Source: Alistipes sp. (GTDB taxonomy: Bacteria; Bacteroidota; Bacteroidia; Bacteroidales; Rikenellaceae). Taken from it: 63,329 bases of DNA. Below are positions 8,724 through 18,425 of this stretch, piece by piece. Numbering within the stretch: the first letter of the stretch is position 1; each line of letters opens with the position of its first letter. The stretch lies in contig JAJQCA010000043.1 of the NCBI GenBank assembly GCA_021202985.1, positions 1 through 63,329 on the forward strand, in the 5' to 3' direction. Made by a program: the position numbers and the translations under genes. Below the pieces are notes generated by a model. It did no database searches. It saw only the letters and a program-made list of their open reading frames with translations, and had not been told where the DNA came from.

Positions 8724-9327
8724 TAGAATTACCTCTAAATAGCTCCATCGTTTGACTCTCAGATGAATTTATATCTCTACGTCCCAAAACTTTAATAAAT
8801 GACAAATATAATATTTTAACATCGTTTTTGAAATTCATATTATTCACATACCAGACGTCCATCTCGAATTTCTGTTCCCAACTTATGGTATTTCGTCCGT
8901 TTACCTGCGCCCATCCGGTAAGCCCGGGTCTCACCTCGTGACGGCGGCCTTGAAAATCATTGTAAAGCGGCAGGTAAGAAACAAGGAGCGGCCGGGGTCC
9001 TATGAAACTCATTTCACCTCTAAAGATATTTATCAATTGCGGTAATTCGTCCAGCGATGTTTTTCGGATAAAAGTTCCCGCACGGGTCATTCTTTCCGTA
9101 TCGGGTAACAGCTTGCCATTTGCATCGCGCTTGTTGTTCATGGAACGGAATTTTATCAACCTGAAAGTTTTCCCGTTAAGACCAGGTCGTTCCTGTATGA
9201 AAAAAGGATTGCCTCCGTTAGTGAATGAAAGTACAATAGTAAGTATAATACCAAGAGGTAATAAAAATACTATCAGTGTTAATGAAAAGATTAAATCCAG
9301 TATTCTTTTTATATATTTCCTATACAT
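8713..9327 (-). CDS. Undecaprenyl-phosphate sugar-1-phosphate transferase, PglC-like
   Basis: The bacterial sugar transferase that starts glycan assembly by moving a sugar-1-phosphate onto undecaprenyl phosphate at the inner membrane. It has one N-terminal re-entrant or membrane helix (~10-35), then RPGLNGK, the catalytic Asp-Glu pair in TSLDELPQL, and IGPRPLL. At 204 residues it has the small monotopic PglC size, not the large WbaP form. The start is placed at the ATG at 9327, which matches family N-termini. A GTG at 9348 that overlaps the preceding stop is an alternative that would add seven residues. Confidence 0.9.
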   Translation of the reverse strand: MYRKYIKRILDLIFSLTLIVFLLPLGIILTIVLSFTNGGNPFFIQERPGLNGKTFRLIKFRSMNNKRDANGKLLPDTERMTRAGTFIRKTSLDELPQLINIFRGEMSFIGPRPLLVSYLPLYNDFQGRRHEVRPGLTGWAQVNGRNTISWEQKFEMDVWYVNNMNFKNDVKILYLSFIKVLGRRDINSSESQTMELFRGNSNDR

Positions 9328-9344
9328 GTTAAATCTATAAATTT

Positions 9345-10475
9345 TCACGCGGTAATAAAGGAATCGTAAATCTCGAGATGCTTTTGCACGACCTCTTTAA
9401 TAGAAAAATAATGCTCAGCCATAATCCTCGACTCTTTTCCCATTTCAATCCGTAGTTCTCTATTGTTTATGAGCAGTTCTATTGCTTTTGCCAGTTCAAC
9501 GGGGTTTCTCGGAGGAACTAAAAATCCATTTACACCATGATTTACTGTTTCACGGCATCCGACTGAATCACAAGTTACGATGGGCCTACCGATCGCACAT
9601 GCTTCTATCAAGGATTTAGGAATACCTTCCCTGTAATAAGACGGGAACGCGACGATATGTGATTGAGCCAGCAAATCTCTTATATCCGTCCTGAAACCCA
9701 GCCAGGAAATATATTCACCATCGCATTCATTTTTCAGGTAATCTTCCCGGATAGCGAGTGGATGGGGGTCGAGACCACCGCATAACACAAATGATATTTT
9801 ATCCTCATATTTCGGTTTGAGAATTTTTGCAGCCTCAATTAGTTCAATAATCCCTTTGTCCCGGATCATACGGGCAGTGATAATTATTTTAACCTTCCCG
9901 TGTAAAGGTTCGGGTATTAACCTGAAATCTTCAAGATCGATACCTGCACCTTTTATAAGTGAAACGTAGTCTGTAGAAACAACTTTATATTTTTGGAAAA
10001 GGGCGAGGTCGTCCGTATTTTGGAAAATGTATCTAACTTTTTTGCCTCGGGAAACCAAGCGTAGCGTATGGAGTATAGCCGCTGAAACCAGCCCCCTTTT
10101 TTCGTCCGAGAACATTATTCCAAGACCGCTGACGGCATTTACCATGTTTTTAATTCGGCCGAAACGTGAAGCCAGACTACCCCACAAAATTAGTTTAAGT
10201 CCGACATGGTGAACTATATCCGGCTTTTCCTTGCGGTATAATTTTGAAAGGAATCGGCAGGTGCGTAATTCCTTCCTTAAATTCATTCCCGTACTGTCGA
10301 TGGGCAGGTTAATAAATTTGAAACCTAATTTCTTTATCTCTTCTGACCTCCCTGTATCTTTCGCAACTATGGTGACGTCAAAGCCTGCTTCTTGAGCTGC
10401 AATACCTATTGCTTTCCTGTGTGAAAGGAAAAAAGAATCGAAATTTACAACAAAGAGTAGAACCGGCGGATGCAT
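9345..10475 (-). CDS. GT4-family glycosyltransferase, PglA-like
   Basis: GT-B fold glycosyltransferase of about 376 residues. The N-terminal domain opens with VVNFDSFFLSHR, typical of the PglA/CapM-like group. The C-terminal donor-binding domain has the retaining E-x7-E motif in EGIPKSLIEA and a G-rich SVGCRETV loop. Its place next to the PglC-like gene suggests it adds the second sugar to the lipid-linked acceptor. The start is set at the ATG at 10475, one base after the upstream stop. An in-frame ATG at 10514 would add 13 residues and overlap the neighbour. Confidence 0.85.
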   Translation of the reverse strand: MHPPVLLFVVNFDSFFLSHRKAIGIAAQEAGFDVTIVAKDTGRSEEIKKLGFKFINLPIDSTGMNLRKELRTCRFLSKLYRKEKPDIVHHVGLKLILWGSLASRFGRIKNMVNAVSGLGIMFSDEKRGLVSAAILHTLRLVSRGKKVRYIFQNTDDLALFQKYKVVSTDYVSLIKGAGIDLEDFRLIPEPLHGKVKIIITARMIRDKGIIELIEAAKILKPKYEDKISFVLCGGLDPHPLAIREDYLKNECDGEYISWLGFRTDIRDLLAQSHIVAFPSYYREGIPKSLIEACAIGRPIVTCDSVGCRETVNHGVNGFLVPPRNPVELAKAIELLINNRELRIEMGKESRIMAEHYFSIKEVVQKHLEIYDSFITA

Positions 10476-10476
10476 T

Positions 10477-11685
10477 TTATAATTGTTTATTTTTTGTCTT
10501 ATGAGAATTTTCAATTATTTCACTTAAAAATTTAACTCGGTTAGATTGTAAATTATTTTCTAAAAAGTCCTTGGCCCTACTCATATTAATTCTCGTCCAC
10601 TCTCGCCATTGATCGGGAGAATTGAAAACTTCTACTATTTGTTTGCTCAAAATTTTCCAATTGCCCGTTGGATGGATAAAGCGAGGGGGTAATAATTCAG
10701 GGATGCCGGCAATCGACGAACCGAGGGTAAGCCTTCCTCTACTTAATGCCTCGATCACAACCCGAGGCAACCCCTCATGACGCGAAGGATGAATACATAA
10801 ATGCATGGAGTCTATAAAAGGCAACACACCTTCTGTCCCCGAATTCAAAGTTCCAACTATTTTCACATATTCTTGAATACCCAATGCTCTCGACATCGTT
10901 CTGATCCACTCAGCATCGCCGGTCCCGACTAAATATAGTTTTATATTTTTAATCGATTTTTTTTCTATTATATCTTTGAGAGCCTTTAAAGCAATGTCAT
11001 GCCCTTTGAATTTTGTGGAAAATGTTCCAATCATCCCAATTTTAAATTCCATATCCGGATTACGGATAAATGAATCGTAGAAATTATCCACGACCTCCGT
11101 ATCAATGATATCTTCAATATACGCATTCGAAATTGCTACTTTCCTGTATTTTGATGGATAGCGTTTTTGTAGAAATTTATCCGTGACATATATACAACCG
11201 GGAGATTTACTGGTTGCATTTCGTAATGCCAACCAGGCAAAAGGTGCGTAAAATTTACCTGCTAAATGCCCGTAAAACCGACATGCATCCCAAGGGCACC
11301 CAACAATCTCCAGAACGTAAGGTATCTCTTCTCTAATGCAAATATCCTGAGCAATATAGCCAAGAACACTCGGCATGCGAATTATGGCAAAATCAATATT
11401 TTGCAATCTGTCTTTCAATCTTTTTTTTATAATATGCCTCTTAAAAAATCGGTCAGTATTTGCCCGCAATTCACTGATAAGAAAAAAATCCACATTCTCC
11501 CAGTTCGAAAGAACAATTTTTTCCGGCATGGCGGTAGCTTGTCTTCCGAATACTGTAAGACTTTCGAAAACTGCCAAGTATCTTTTCCATAACCGTTTAT
11601 TATATACCCCTCCCGACCCATCATAGATTTCTCCCGAATGGGGATCAGGATAAAAGTAATGATCGTGTATAAATGCAGCTTTCAT
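10477..11685 (-). CDS. Glycosyltransferase (GT4-like)
   Basis: A 402-residue GT-B glycosyltransferase. The N-terminal half is less typical, with a variable acceptor domain. The C-terminal half carries IGMIGTFSTKFKGHD, LVGTGD and the E-x7-E motif in HEGLPRVVIEAL, which marks a retaining family 4-type enzyme. It would add one sugar of the repeat unit in the cytoplasm. Donor and linkage cannot be predicted. The coding sequence is AT-rich like its neighbours. Confidence 0.82.
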   Translation of the reverse strand: MKAAFIHDHYFYPDPHSGEIYDGSGGVYNKRLWKRYLAVFESLTVFGRQATAMPEKIVLSNWENVDFFLISELRANTDRFFKRHIIKKRLKDRLQNIDFAIIRMPSVLGYIAQDICIREEIPYVLEIVGCPWDACRFYGHLAGKFYAPFAWLALRNATSKSPGCIYVTDKFLQKRYPSKYRKVAISNAYIEDIIDTEVVDNFYDSFIRNPDMEFKIGMIGTFSTKFKGHDIALKALKDIIEKKSIKNIKLYLVGTGDAEWIRTMSRALGIQEYVKIVGTLNSGTEGVLPFIDSMHLCIHPSRHEGLPRVVIEALSRGRLTLGSSIAGIPELLPPRFIHPTGNWKILSKQIVEVFNSPDQWREWTRINMSRAKDFLENNLQSNRVKFLSEIIENSHKTKNKQL

Positions 11686-11763
11686 GATTATAACTTTGTA
11701 AAAAAATTTGTGTTTAAATCCCGACCTGTTCTCTCGGCCTTATTCCTGTACTTCTTACAACTA

Positions 11764-13212
11764 TCAAACTGAGGGTTTACTTTGTAAATAAACTTTGTTG
11801 CTTATTATACTTAATACTACGTACATAGGGATTATCCTTTTAATAACAAAGAAAACCACATTGTCCAAATCTCCGTGCACTAAGATAAACACCATATTTA
11901 TTATCAACGGGACCAGAAACAATCTGATATCATTTCTATCGAGACTAAATATATACTTTCTCAATTTATAAAGCACATAAGCCAATAATATGAACATAAA
12001 AGGGGCAAGTAATGGTCCCCAGTTAAGTATAGATTCCCCCATAAAACCAAATACCCTCGATGTTTTATCACCGTAATTCCATGCATCTGTTCCCGATATT
12101 ATTTCGGTTCCTGCCTTTCTTTTATCCAGATAAATTTCTTTGAGTGATTGGGAGGGCAAATATTTCATTACATCCCCTAAATAAATTTTACCATATTTAG
12201 GTTGATATCCCATCGGCTCATATTTGTAAATCAGATAACCCTGTATGCTATACCGTGATAAATTATTTGCTATGATCTGTTCGAATCCGCTACTTTCGAG
12301 TTGTTGTTCAACAGAAAAATTGTTTAATACAAATTCTCCACGGGTACGCTTATATAAATTCCCGAAGTACATGAAAAGACAAAACAACGAAATTGCAATA
12401 AAAAATTCCCTTTTCGTAAACTTACGTACCGTGAGGTGTATTAGAAGCCATGCCTGTAAAATAGTGAAAATGGTATTGCTGCGGCTTCCTCTTAAGCCGC
12501 CGAAGTAAAGGCAACTCAGGAAAAGTAATACTAGAAATAAGTCACTAACCAATTTGGTAGTATATATTTTTTTGAAACGTGATATGATGAAATATGATAA
12601 CAGCAAGATCAAAGGAAATATTTCTGAGAAGATAAAAAACAACCCGTATCCCGAGAACCTGTCTTCCTCTCCATAATGGGAAATATAACCTTTTATTCCA
12701 CCGAGGCTTGTGTAAAAATAAGTTTGCAAAAAGAAACTTCCTATCATAAGCAAAAACAGAATGGTCAGGCTTTTCCGGGAGGGTAACCAGACTTTTTTCC
12801 TGCTCTTTTTTTTCCCCAGAGAATAAGAAAAATCCAATAAAATATTTTTGGATATAAAAAAAAGGACCAATCCAGATAAATACATCAAAGACAATGTATT
12901 TGCATACGGAGTCCAGTCGTCAGGAGGGCTAAGGAAAGCCAACCATACACCTGTATATGAATGAAATACAGGAGCAAAAAAGCTGTCGAATATCAGAATT
13001 ATATCGGCATAAAAAAAAGGATCCTTTAGAAATTCCGGATTCCGGACTATTTTTAATAAATCCGTAATTATAAGCCCTCCAGCTAAAAAACTTAAAATTA
13101 CATACCATTCTAATATTATTATATTTGTAAGCAGAGCTAAAACAAATACCACTCCGGTAATGAAAATGCTCTGAATTACAGCTCGCGTCCTATTATATAA
13201 AGAAACTTCCAT
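11764..13212 (-). CDS. Oligosaccharide repeat-unit polymerase (Wzy-like)
   Basis: A 482-residue integral membrane protein with roughly 12 predicted transmembrane segments and a large hydrophilic loop around residues 280-385, as in O-antigen polymerases. These proteins have little sequence conservation; the call rests on topology, size, composition and place between glycosyltransferases and the flippase. It would join lipid-linked repeat units at the periplasmic face. About 78 non-coding bases separate it from the next gene downstream. Confidence 0.75.
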   Translation of the reverse strand: MEVSLYNRTRAVIQSIFITGVVFVLALLTNIIILEWYVILSFLAGGLIITDLLKIVRNPEFLKDPFFYADIILIFDSFFAPVFHSYTGVWLAFLSPPDDWTPYANTLSLMYLSGLVLFFISKNILLDFSYSLGKKKSRKKVWLPSRKSLTILFLLMIGSFFLQTYFYTSLGGIKGYISHYGEEDRFSGYGLFFIFSEIFPLILLLSYFIISRFKKIYTTKLVSDLFLVLLFLSCLYFGGLRGSRSNTIFTILQAWLLIHLTVRKFTKREFFIAISLFCLFMYFGNLYKRTRGEFVLNNFSVEQQLESSGFEQIIANNLSRYSIQGYLIYKYEPMGYQPKYGKIYLGDVMKYLPSQSLKEIYLDKRKAGTEIISGTDAWNYGDKTSRVFGFMGESILNWGPLLAPFMFILLAYVLYKLRKYIFSLDRNDIRLFLVPLIINMVFILVHGDLDNVVFFVIKRIIPMYVVLSIISNKVYLQSKPSV

Positions 13213-13229
13213 TAATTCTTTGCATTAAC

Positions 13230-14369
13230 CTATCGTGACATTGCCTCATGATACAAACCAGTTAACCCCTCCACCATATTATTAATTGAAAAACTTTCCG
13301 CGAATTTTTTTGCATCCTCTATTTTATCTTCTTGCGGGCCATTACTCAATATAATTTTCATCTTTTCGACCGCATCATTCCTATCCTGAGGGTCGAAAAA
13401 AATCGAATGATACATGGGACTACTCGCCTCAATATGGGGGCCGATATTTGAAGCGCATACGGGAACGCCCATATACTGAGCTTCTATTAACACATTTCCG
13501 AAACCTTCGTAAATGGACGGGAAAAAGAACACATCAGCGACTTTAAGATATGGGGCAATAGTTTTTTGCATTCCTGCAAAATAAACATAATTCTCTAATC
13601 CCAACTCATGTACCTTATTGTAAATATCTTTGTATAATGAACCGGTACCTAAGAGAATCAATTTATAATTATTGACCTTTGGAGCCAGTGCCGCGAAGAC
13701 GTCAATTAGGAAAGAGTGATTTTTCTGCTCTTTGAAAGAGCCAATATGGATAATAACCTTCCCGGCATCTTTTATAAACGCCTTTAGATTCTCTTCTTCT
13801 TCGCACGACAATTGGCGGTCTCCATCCAGTTTGGAAAAATCCACTCCGTTGTAAAGAACTGTATACTTTTCTGGTGCCGATACCTGTTCAGATGAAAAAT
13901 ATGAAAGATTAGTCCTTGAATGTCCGACTATTTTATAAGCGAATTTATTAGTGAGAAATTTATGGAGTTTAAGGTAAAAACTCCTCAGAGCAGACAATAA
14001 CGGCCTTTTTTCCCAAGTATTTTTGAACATCGGTCGTTGGTTATGCAGGGAAACTATCACCGGCGTATTCGTCATATATCCCACCAAAGAAACAAAACCT
14101 GCCGAATGGCCACCTCGGGTATGTACGATATTGTACTTTTCTTTATTTATTAATCGCGCTATAAAAAGCGCCTGACTTATCGGATTACGATATCTCCCAA
14201 GATCTATCAGACGCACGCCGAGATTCTCAAAATCCTTATCCAATACTCCTCCGCATCTACATAGTATTTCCAGTTCAAATCCAGCCGCTTGCAATGCAGG
14301 GACACAGGATAGAAATGTTTTTTCGATCCCGCCCATATCCAGTTTCGAAATAATGGTAAGAATCTTCAT
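13230..14369 (-). CDS. Glycosyltransferase (GT4-like)
   Basis: A 379-residue GT-B glycosyltransferase. It opens with ISKLDMGGIEKTFL, the usual glycine-rich acceptor-side loop of GT4 enzymes, and carries HIGSFKEQKNH, LLGTGSL and the E-x7-E motif in EGFGNVLIEAQ. Expected to add one residue of the polysaccharide repeat. Its ATG overlaps the flippase stop (ATGA), so the two are probably translationally coupled. Confidence 0.86.
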   Translation of the reverse strand: MKILTIISKLDMGGIEKTFLSCVPALQAAGFELEILCRCGGVLDKDFENLGVRLIDLGRYRNPISQALFIARLINKEKYNIVHTRGGHSAGFVSLVGYMTNTPVIVSLHNQRPMFKNTWEKRPLLSALRSFYLKLHKFLTNKFAYKIVGHSRTNLSYFSSEQVSAPEKYTVLYNGVDFSKLDGDRQLSCEEEENLKAFIKDAGKVIIHIGSFKEQKNHSFLIDVFAALAPKVNNYKLILLGTGSLYKDIYNKVHELGLENYVYFAGMQKTIAPYLKVADVFFFPSIYEGFGNVLIEAQYMGVPVCASNIGPHIEASSPMYHSIFFDPQDRNDAVEKMKIILSNGPQEDKIEDAKKFAESFSINNMVEGLTGLYHEAMSR

Positions 14370-15592
14370 TCTAAAATAGACTTTTTAATGTAATGTTTCC
14401 TTATAAGGAATGAGTTAATCACCGTTTTCAATCCGTAGGCCAGAATTGAAGCGTACGGAATACCATATATCCCGTAATTCTTCAGAAAATATATACTGCC
14501 TAAGACACTAACGATTAATACCGCCCCGTTTACGTAAGGTTGGATTTTAAAAACACGCATTGCCGTCAATGTAAACCCGCAGGCTGATGCCACATAGAGG
14601 AAAATCGCTGAAAACATTATCAAATTAAACAAATCGTGATAACCTGCAATTTTCTCATTAAACATCAAGCGTAAAAAATCTTCTCCCCACCAGATACCGA
14701 ATATGAAAAGTATGAAACCCATTGCAAAGTTTATGGACAGGTAACTTACCGTCAACTTTTTAAATGCGGGGAACTGCCTGTTTGCAAAATACTTACTCAA
14801 CCTCGGTGAAAAAGACTGACCAATAGCGGTATTTACAAAATTACCTAATACTATACAATATGCTAACGTAGAGTATAATCCCTGTTCTTCTGTCCCGAGA
14901 AATATTTCTATAATATATTTAGATACATTGGTATTGAGTGAGATAATAAGCATAACAACCCCCAGGGGGAAGGCTTTCCAAAAAAGAGACCGCAAATTCA
15001 AATCACCAAAATAAATAAATCGTCGTCCCTCAAAATTCTTCCTGCAATTCCTGTAATCATTAAAAAAAAGTACGATACAGTTAGTAAAAATTGCAAGTCC
15101 GAGGCCGAATAAAAGGGAATCGAAAAGATAAACTCCTATAAAAATGCTCATTGTAGCAAATACACCCTTCAATATCAAAGATAGAGCGACATAATGCATT
15201 TTTTCCAGAAGTTGTTGCTGGGCATTGAATATTTCGGCATAGCCCTCTACCATTTTTAGAACAGCAACGAGCAGGACCGTCTTTAATATAGTAAAATTAT
15301 AAAATGAAATACCGGCACATATAAACAACGCCGCAAACATCATAATGGATCGCAGGAAAAAATAACTTGAAAACTCCCATTCTTTTTTTGAATCGGTTAC
15401 CAATAAAGCTCTCAGCTGCATACCCAGAAATAAAAATACAGGAGCTGTGAGGGCCAAAGAAAGAGTATATGCTCCCAATTCATATCCGGTACAGAATTTT
15501 GTTATCAATGAAAGTTGCACCCATTGCATGCCAGCATAAAAACCATTGACTACAAACATAACCATGACATTTTTCTTTAAACTATTGGCCAA
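14366..15592 (-). CDS. Polysaccharide flippase (Wzx/MATE-like)
   Basis: A 408-residue membrane protein with about 12 predicted helices, similar in pattern to MOP-superfamily O-antigen and teichoic-acid flippases. It would move the undecaprenyl-linked repeat unit across the inner membrane for the Wzy-like polymerase. It is the first gene of the minus-strand operon. The start appears to be a TTG at 15592, because an in-frame stop lies two codons upstream and the family-typical segment SLKKNVMVMF follows immediately; the next ATG (15565) would cut into that segment. Confidence 0.83.
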   Translation of the reverse strand: MANSLKKNVMVMFVVNGFYAGMQWVQLSLITKFCTGYELGAYTLSLALTAPVFLFLGMQLRALLVTDSKKEWEFSSYFFLRSIMMFAALFICAGISFYNFTILKTVLLVAVLKMVEGYAEIFNAQQQLLEKMHYVALSLILKGVFATMSIFIGVYLFDSLLFGLGLAIFTNCIVLFFNDYRNCRKNFEGRRFIYFGDLNLRSLFWKAFPLGVVMLIISLNTNVSKYIIEIFLGTEEQGLYSTLAYCIVLGNFVNTAIGQSFSPRLSKYFANRQFPAFKKLTVSYLSINFAMGFILFIFGIWWGEDFLRLMFNEKIAGYHDLFNLIMFSAIFLYVASACGFTLTAMRVFKIQPYVNGAVLIVSVLGSIYFLKNYGIYGIPYASILAYGLKTVINSFLIRKHYIKKSILE

Positions 15593-15617
15593 TATTCAAA
15601 ATCATATATTAAACCCA

Positions 15618-15625
15618 CAAAAGTA
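15618..15625 (-). promoter_or_regulatory. Candidate -7 element of the minus-strand polysaccharide operon
   Basis: Reads TACTTTTG on the minus strand, an exact match to the Bacteroidetes -7 consensus TAnnTTTG, about 26 bases before the flippase start. No TTTG -33 box is at the proper distance. Confidence 0.45.
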
Positions 15626-15683
15626 AGGGTTTTTTTCAAAATAGACGTAATTCGAAAATACATATAGAATAATTAATTTATCA

Positions 15684-15691
15684 TACCTTTG
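15684..15691 (+). promoter_or_regulatory. Candidate -7 element of the DUF3575 gene
   Basis: TACCTTTG, an exact TAnnTTTG match 25 bases before the ATG at 15716. No clear -33 box is seen. Confidence 0.45.
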
Positions 15692-15715
15692 AATTAAAAT
15701 CCAACGGTTTGTTTG

Positions 15716-16267
15716 ATGAAAAAAACTCTGTTAATTATAATTTTCCTTTCATTCTTTTCGGCCTCTTTTGCTCAAACATATATTAAATTCAACGCCCTTT
15801 ATTGGGCTTTAGGTGTGACCAATGCATCTGTGGAGACCCGGGTTGGGGAGCATTTCACATTTAATAATGATATAGTAATATCACCCTGGAAAAGTATAAA
15901 GAATAACCCTATGGTTATCGGGCAGTTCATTCCGGAATTGAGGTATTACCCTGTTCATGCATTCAAAGGTTTTTATGCCGGGGCATATGCAGGAGCGCAT
16001 GCATTCCGGATGTCGAAGTGGAACTATATAAATACCGGCAAATACCAGAAAGGATGGGGTTTTTCGGCCGGCGCAAGTATTGGTTATGAAGTCCCGATTA
16101 ACGATCGGTGGCTGCTCGATGTATACGGCGCGGCCGGATGGCAGATATCCCGGTACAGGGGTTTCTATAAAAGCGACCGGAAAAAGTATATAGGTCTGAA
16201 CAACAGCGGGGAGTGGTTACCCTATAAAGTTGGCATTTCATTTGCATACAAAATCGGGGGGCGGTAA
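15716..16267 (+). CDS. DUF3575-like outer-membrane-type protein
   Basis: A 183-residue exported protein with a clear signal peptide (cut near FSASFAQ) followed by alternating beta-strand segments rich in aromatic residues and ending in VGISFAYKIG, as in small outer-membrane beta-barrels. It resembles the DUF3575 family; the gene at 24961-25524 is a second, diverged member. The family is uncharacterised. The gene stands between the two arms of the polysaccharide locus with its own -7 element. The ATG at 15716 is preferred over the TTG one codon upstream. Confidence 0.72.
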   Translation: MKKTLLIIIFLSFFSASFAQTYIKFNALYWALGVTNASVETRVGEHFTFNNDIVISPWKSIKNNPMVIGQFIPELRYYPVHAFKGFYAGAYAGAHAFRMSKWNYINTGKYQKGWGFSAGASIGYEVPINDRWLLDVYGAAGWQISRYRGFYKSDRKKYIGLNNSGEWLPYKVGISFAYKIGGR

Positions 16268-16345
16268 AATTTTTTATTAAGCCGGTGCAATTTTTTTGAT
16301 GGTTGATGCATCTATTATGATGCAGCCTTACCGGTGGCACGCAAG

Positions 16346-16376
16346 TTTGGAAATAGTATAATATTGAGTAACTTTG
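16346..16376 (+). promoter_or_regulatory. Bacteroidetes-type promoter of the capsule/EPS export operon
   Basis: TTTG at 16346-16349, a 19-base spacer and TAACTTTG at 16369-16376 match the Bacteroidetes consensus TTTG-N19-21-TAnnTTTG exactly. Transcription should begin near 16383. This rules out the in-frame ATG at 16374 as the start of the next gene and favours the ATG at 16407. Confidence 0.8.
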
Positions 16377-16406
16377 CGTACCCAAACCCTGTTCTGCCAA
16401 CTTAAT

Positions 16407-18416
16407 ATGCGTACAATAAAAGCCATGAGATATCCTTATCTTTTGAGCAAAAGGCATTTTGCTCCGCGGTGGATAGTTTTCCTTATCGACCTGATCCTAT
16501 GTGCCTTCGCCATTCTTGCTGCAATTTTCATTACTGTTAACCTCAGCCATTACACTTTCGATTGGCATATTCTTGCCGGATTTTGTTTTATAATTCTCGG
16601 GGTGCGGCTTATAAGCTTTATAATTTTCAGGACCTATTCCGGAATTATAAGGTATACGAGCACGCACGATATAATAAGGATATTTTATTGCCTGACAGCC
16701 GGCGAGGCAGCGATAGTATTGTTGGACGGTTTGCTTTATTTTGTTTCCCCGGCCTTGTTTACGCCGTTCTCCTTCCTGTGGATAGAATACACAATGTTGC
16801 TGAGTACGATGATTTCGAGCAGGCTGGTTTTCAAAGCCCTGTTCGCCCGCAACTTCGTGACCATACGGGAAAAGAAAAACGTGGTAATATACGGAAGCGA
16901 GCAGTACCTGGTGATGCTTAAACACGTGCTTGCCAATACGCCTGACATCCAGTTCCACATAACGGCATTTATCGACTCTTCCAACCGTAGCGCGGGCAAG
17001 ATTCTTGCCGGGGTCAAAATATACAAATACAAGCAGTTACCCGACATCTTCATCAAGGAAGACGTCGACATGCTGATAATAGCGCAGAAGCTGATGAACG
17101 TGACTCGTAAGAAGCAGCTTCTCGAACTCTGTTCCGAATTCAAGGTGGAGATAAAAGAAGTCCCCAACCTGGACAAACTCGTCAGCGGCGACTTTTCAAT
17201 CAACAATATCAAGAATATTAAAATAGAGGACCTCCTGGAAAGGGGTGTTATCGAACTCGACGACGATAATGTAAGACAACAACTAAAAGATAAATCCATC
17301 CTCGTAACGGGCGCTGCCGGGTCGATCGGCAGCGAAATAGTACGGCAGCTTACCAAGTTCGAACCCCGCAAGATAATCCTTCTGGACATTGCGGAGTCGC
17401 CCTTGTACGAGATAGAGCTCGAATTGCATGAGTCATGTAATCTCAAGGACTTCGCTATTGAACTCGCCAGTATACGCGACAAGGATGTTCTCGAGACCAT
17501 ATTCCGTAAATACCGTCCGGAGGTTGTTTATCATGCCGGAGCTTATAAACATGTGCCGATGATAGAGAACCTTCCGATGGAAGGAGTGAAAACAAATATC
17601 ATAGGTACCAAAAACGTTGCCGACCTTGCGGTGACATACGGTTGCGAGAAGTTCGTAATGATTTCCACGGACAAGGCGGTTAATCCTACCAACGTGATGG
17701 GTTGCACGAAACGGATGGCCGAAATATATATACAATCCCTAAACAGGGAGAGCAAAACGGCATTCGTAACCACACGGTTCGGGAATGTGCTGGGTTCGAA
17801 CGGTTCGGTGATTCCCCGATTCTCGAAACAGATAGAGGAAGGCGGCCCTGTGACTGTCACCCACCCGGATATAACCCGGTTCTTTATGACAATCCCGGAA
17901 GCCTGCCAGCTCGTGCTACAGGCCGGTGCCCTGGGTAAAGGCGGGGAGATATTCGTGTTCGATATGGGCGAAAGTGTAAAAATCGTGGACCTTGCAAAGA
18001 ACATGATAAGGCTGTCGGGTTACGAAGTAGGACGTGAAATCAAGATAGTCTACACGGGCCTGCGTCCCGGTGAGAAACTGTATGAAGAGGTACTCAATAA
18101 GGAAGAGGAGGTCCTGCCCACTTTATATAAAAGGATAAACCGGGCAAAAGTGCGTGAGTACGACTTCGCCGAGGTACAGAAAATATTCGATTACATCGAA
18201 GCCACACTTCCTTACCAGAACGATTTCAATTTAATCCGTATCCTTAAAATAGTAGTCCCCGAGTTCAAGTCGAACAACTCGGTATTTGAAAAGCTGGACG
18301 ATATACTTAAGGAAAAAAAGGGAGGCTCGCTGCTTAGCCGGATACTCGATTCACCTGAAATGGAAAAGGCATTTGCCCAAGGTCTTGAACTTGACAAAAA
18401 CCAGGTTATTAACTAA
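16407..18416 (+). CDS. Membrane nucleotide-sugar 4,6-dehydratase (PglF/WbpM/CapD family)
   Basis: About 669 residues: four N-terminal transmembrane helices, a CoA-binding-like Rossmann region (~130-260) and a C-terminal extended SDR domain. The cofactor motif is TGAAGSIGSE. In the active site, STDKAVNPTNVMGCTKR has Thr-Asp-Lys and a Met in place of the usual SDR tyrosine, which is characteristic of PglF-type enzymes. The reaction is conversion of UDP-GlcNAc to the UDP-4-keto-6-deoxy sugar, the first step toward bacillosamine- or QuiNAc-type sugars. The PglE-, PglD- and PglC-like partners lie in the divergent arm. The start is chosen downstream of the promoter; an ATG at 16425 is also possible. 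Confidence 0.9.
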   Translation: MRTIKAMRYPYLLSKRHFAPRWIVFLIDLILCAFAILAAIFITVNLSHYTFDWHILAGFCFIILGVRLISFIIFRTYSGIIRYTSTHDIIRIFYCLTAGEAAIVLLDGLLYFVSPALFTPFSFLWIEYTMLLSTMISSRLVFKALFARNFVTIREKKNVVIYGSEQYLVMLKHVLANTPDIQFHITAFIDSSNRSAGKILAGVKIYKYKQLPDIFIKEDVDMLIIAQKLMNVTRKKQLLELCSEFKVEIKEVPNLDKLVSGDFSINNIKNIKIEDLLERGVIELDDDNVRQQLKDKSILVTGAAGSIGSEIVRQLTKFEPRKIILLDIAESPLYEIELELHESCNLKDFAIELASIRDKDVLETIFRKYRPEVVYHAGAYKHVPMIENLPMEGVKTNIIGTKNVADLAVTYGCEKFVMISTDKAVNPTNVMGCTKRMAEIYIQSLNRESKTAFVTTRFGNVLGSNGSVIPRFSKQIEEGGPVTVTHPDITRFFMTIPEACQLVLQAGALGKGGEIFVFDMGESVKIVDLAKNMIRLSGYEVGREIKIVYTGLRPGEKLYEEVLNKEEEVLPTLYKRINRAKVREYDFAEVQKIFDYIEATLPYQNDFNLIRILKIVVPEFKSNNSVFEKLDDILKEKKGGSLLSRILDSPEMEKAFAQGLELDKNQVIN

Positions 18417-18425
18417 CTTTACGGG

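Noticed and set aside
16374-16406. ATG at 16374 as the dehydratase start
   Set aside because: It lies inside the -7 element of a consensus promoter, so it would not be in the transcript.
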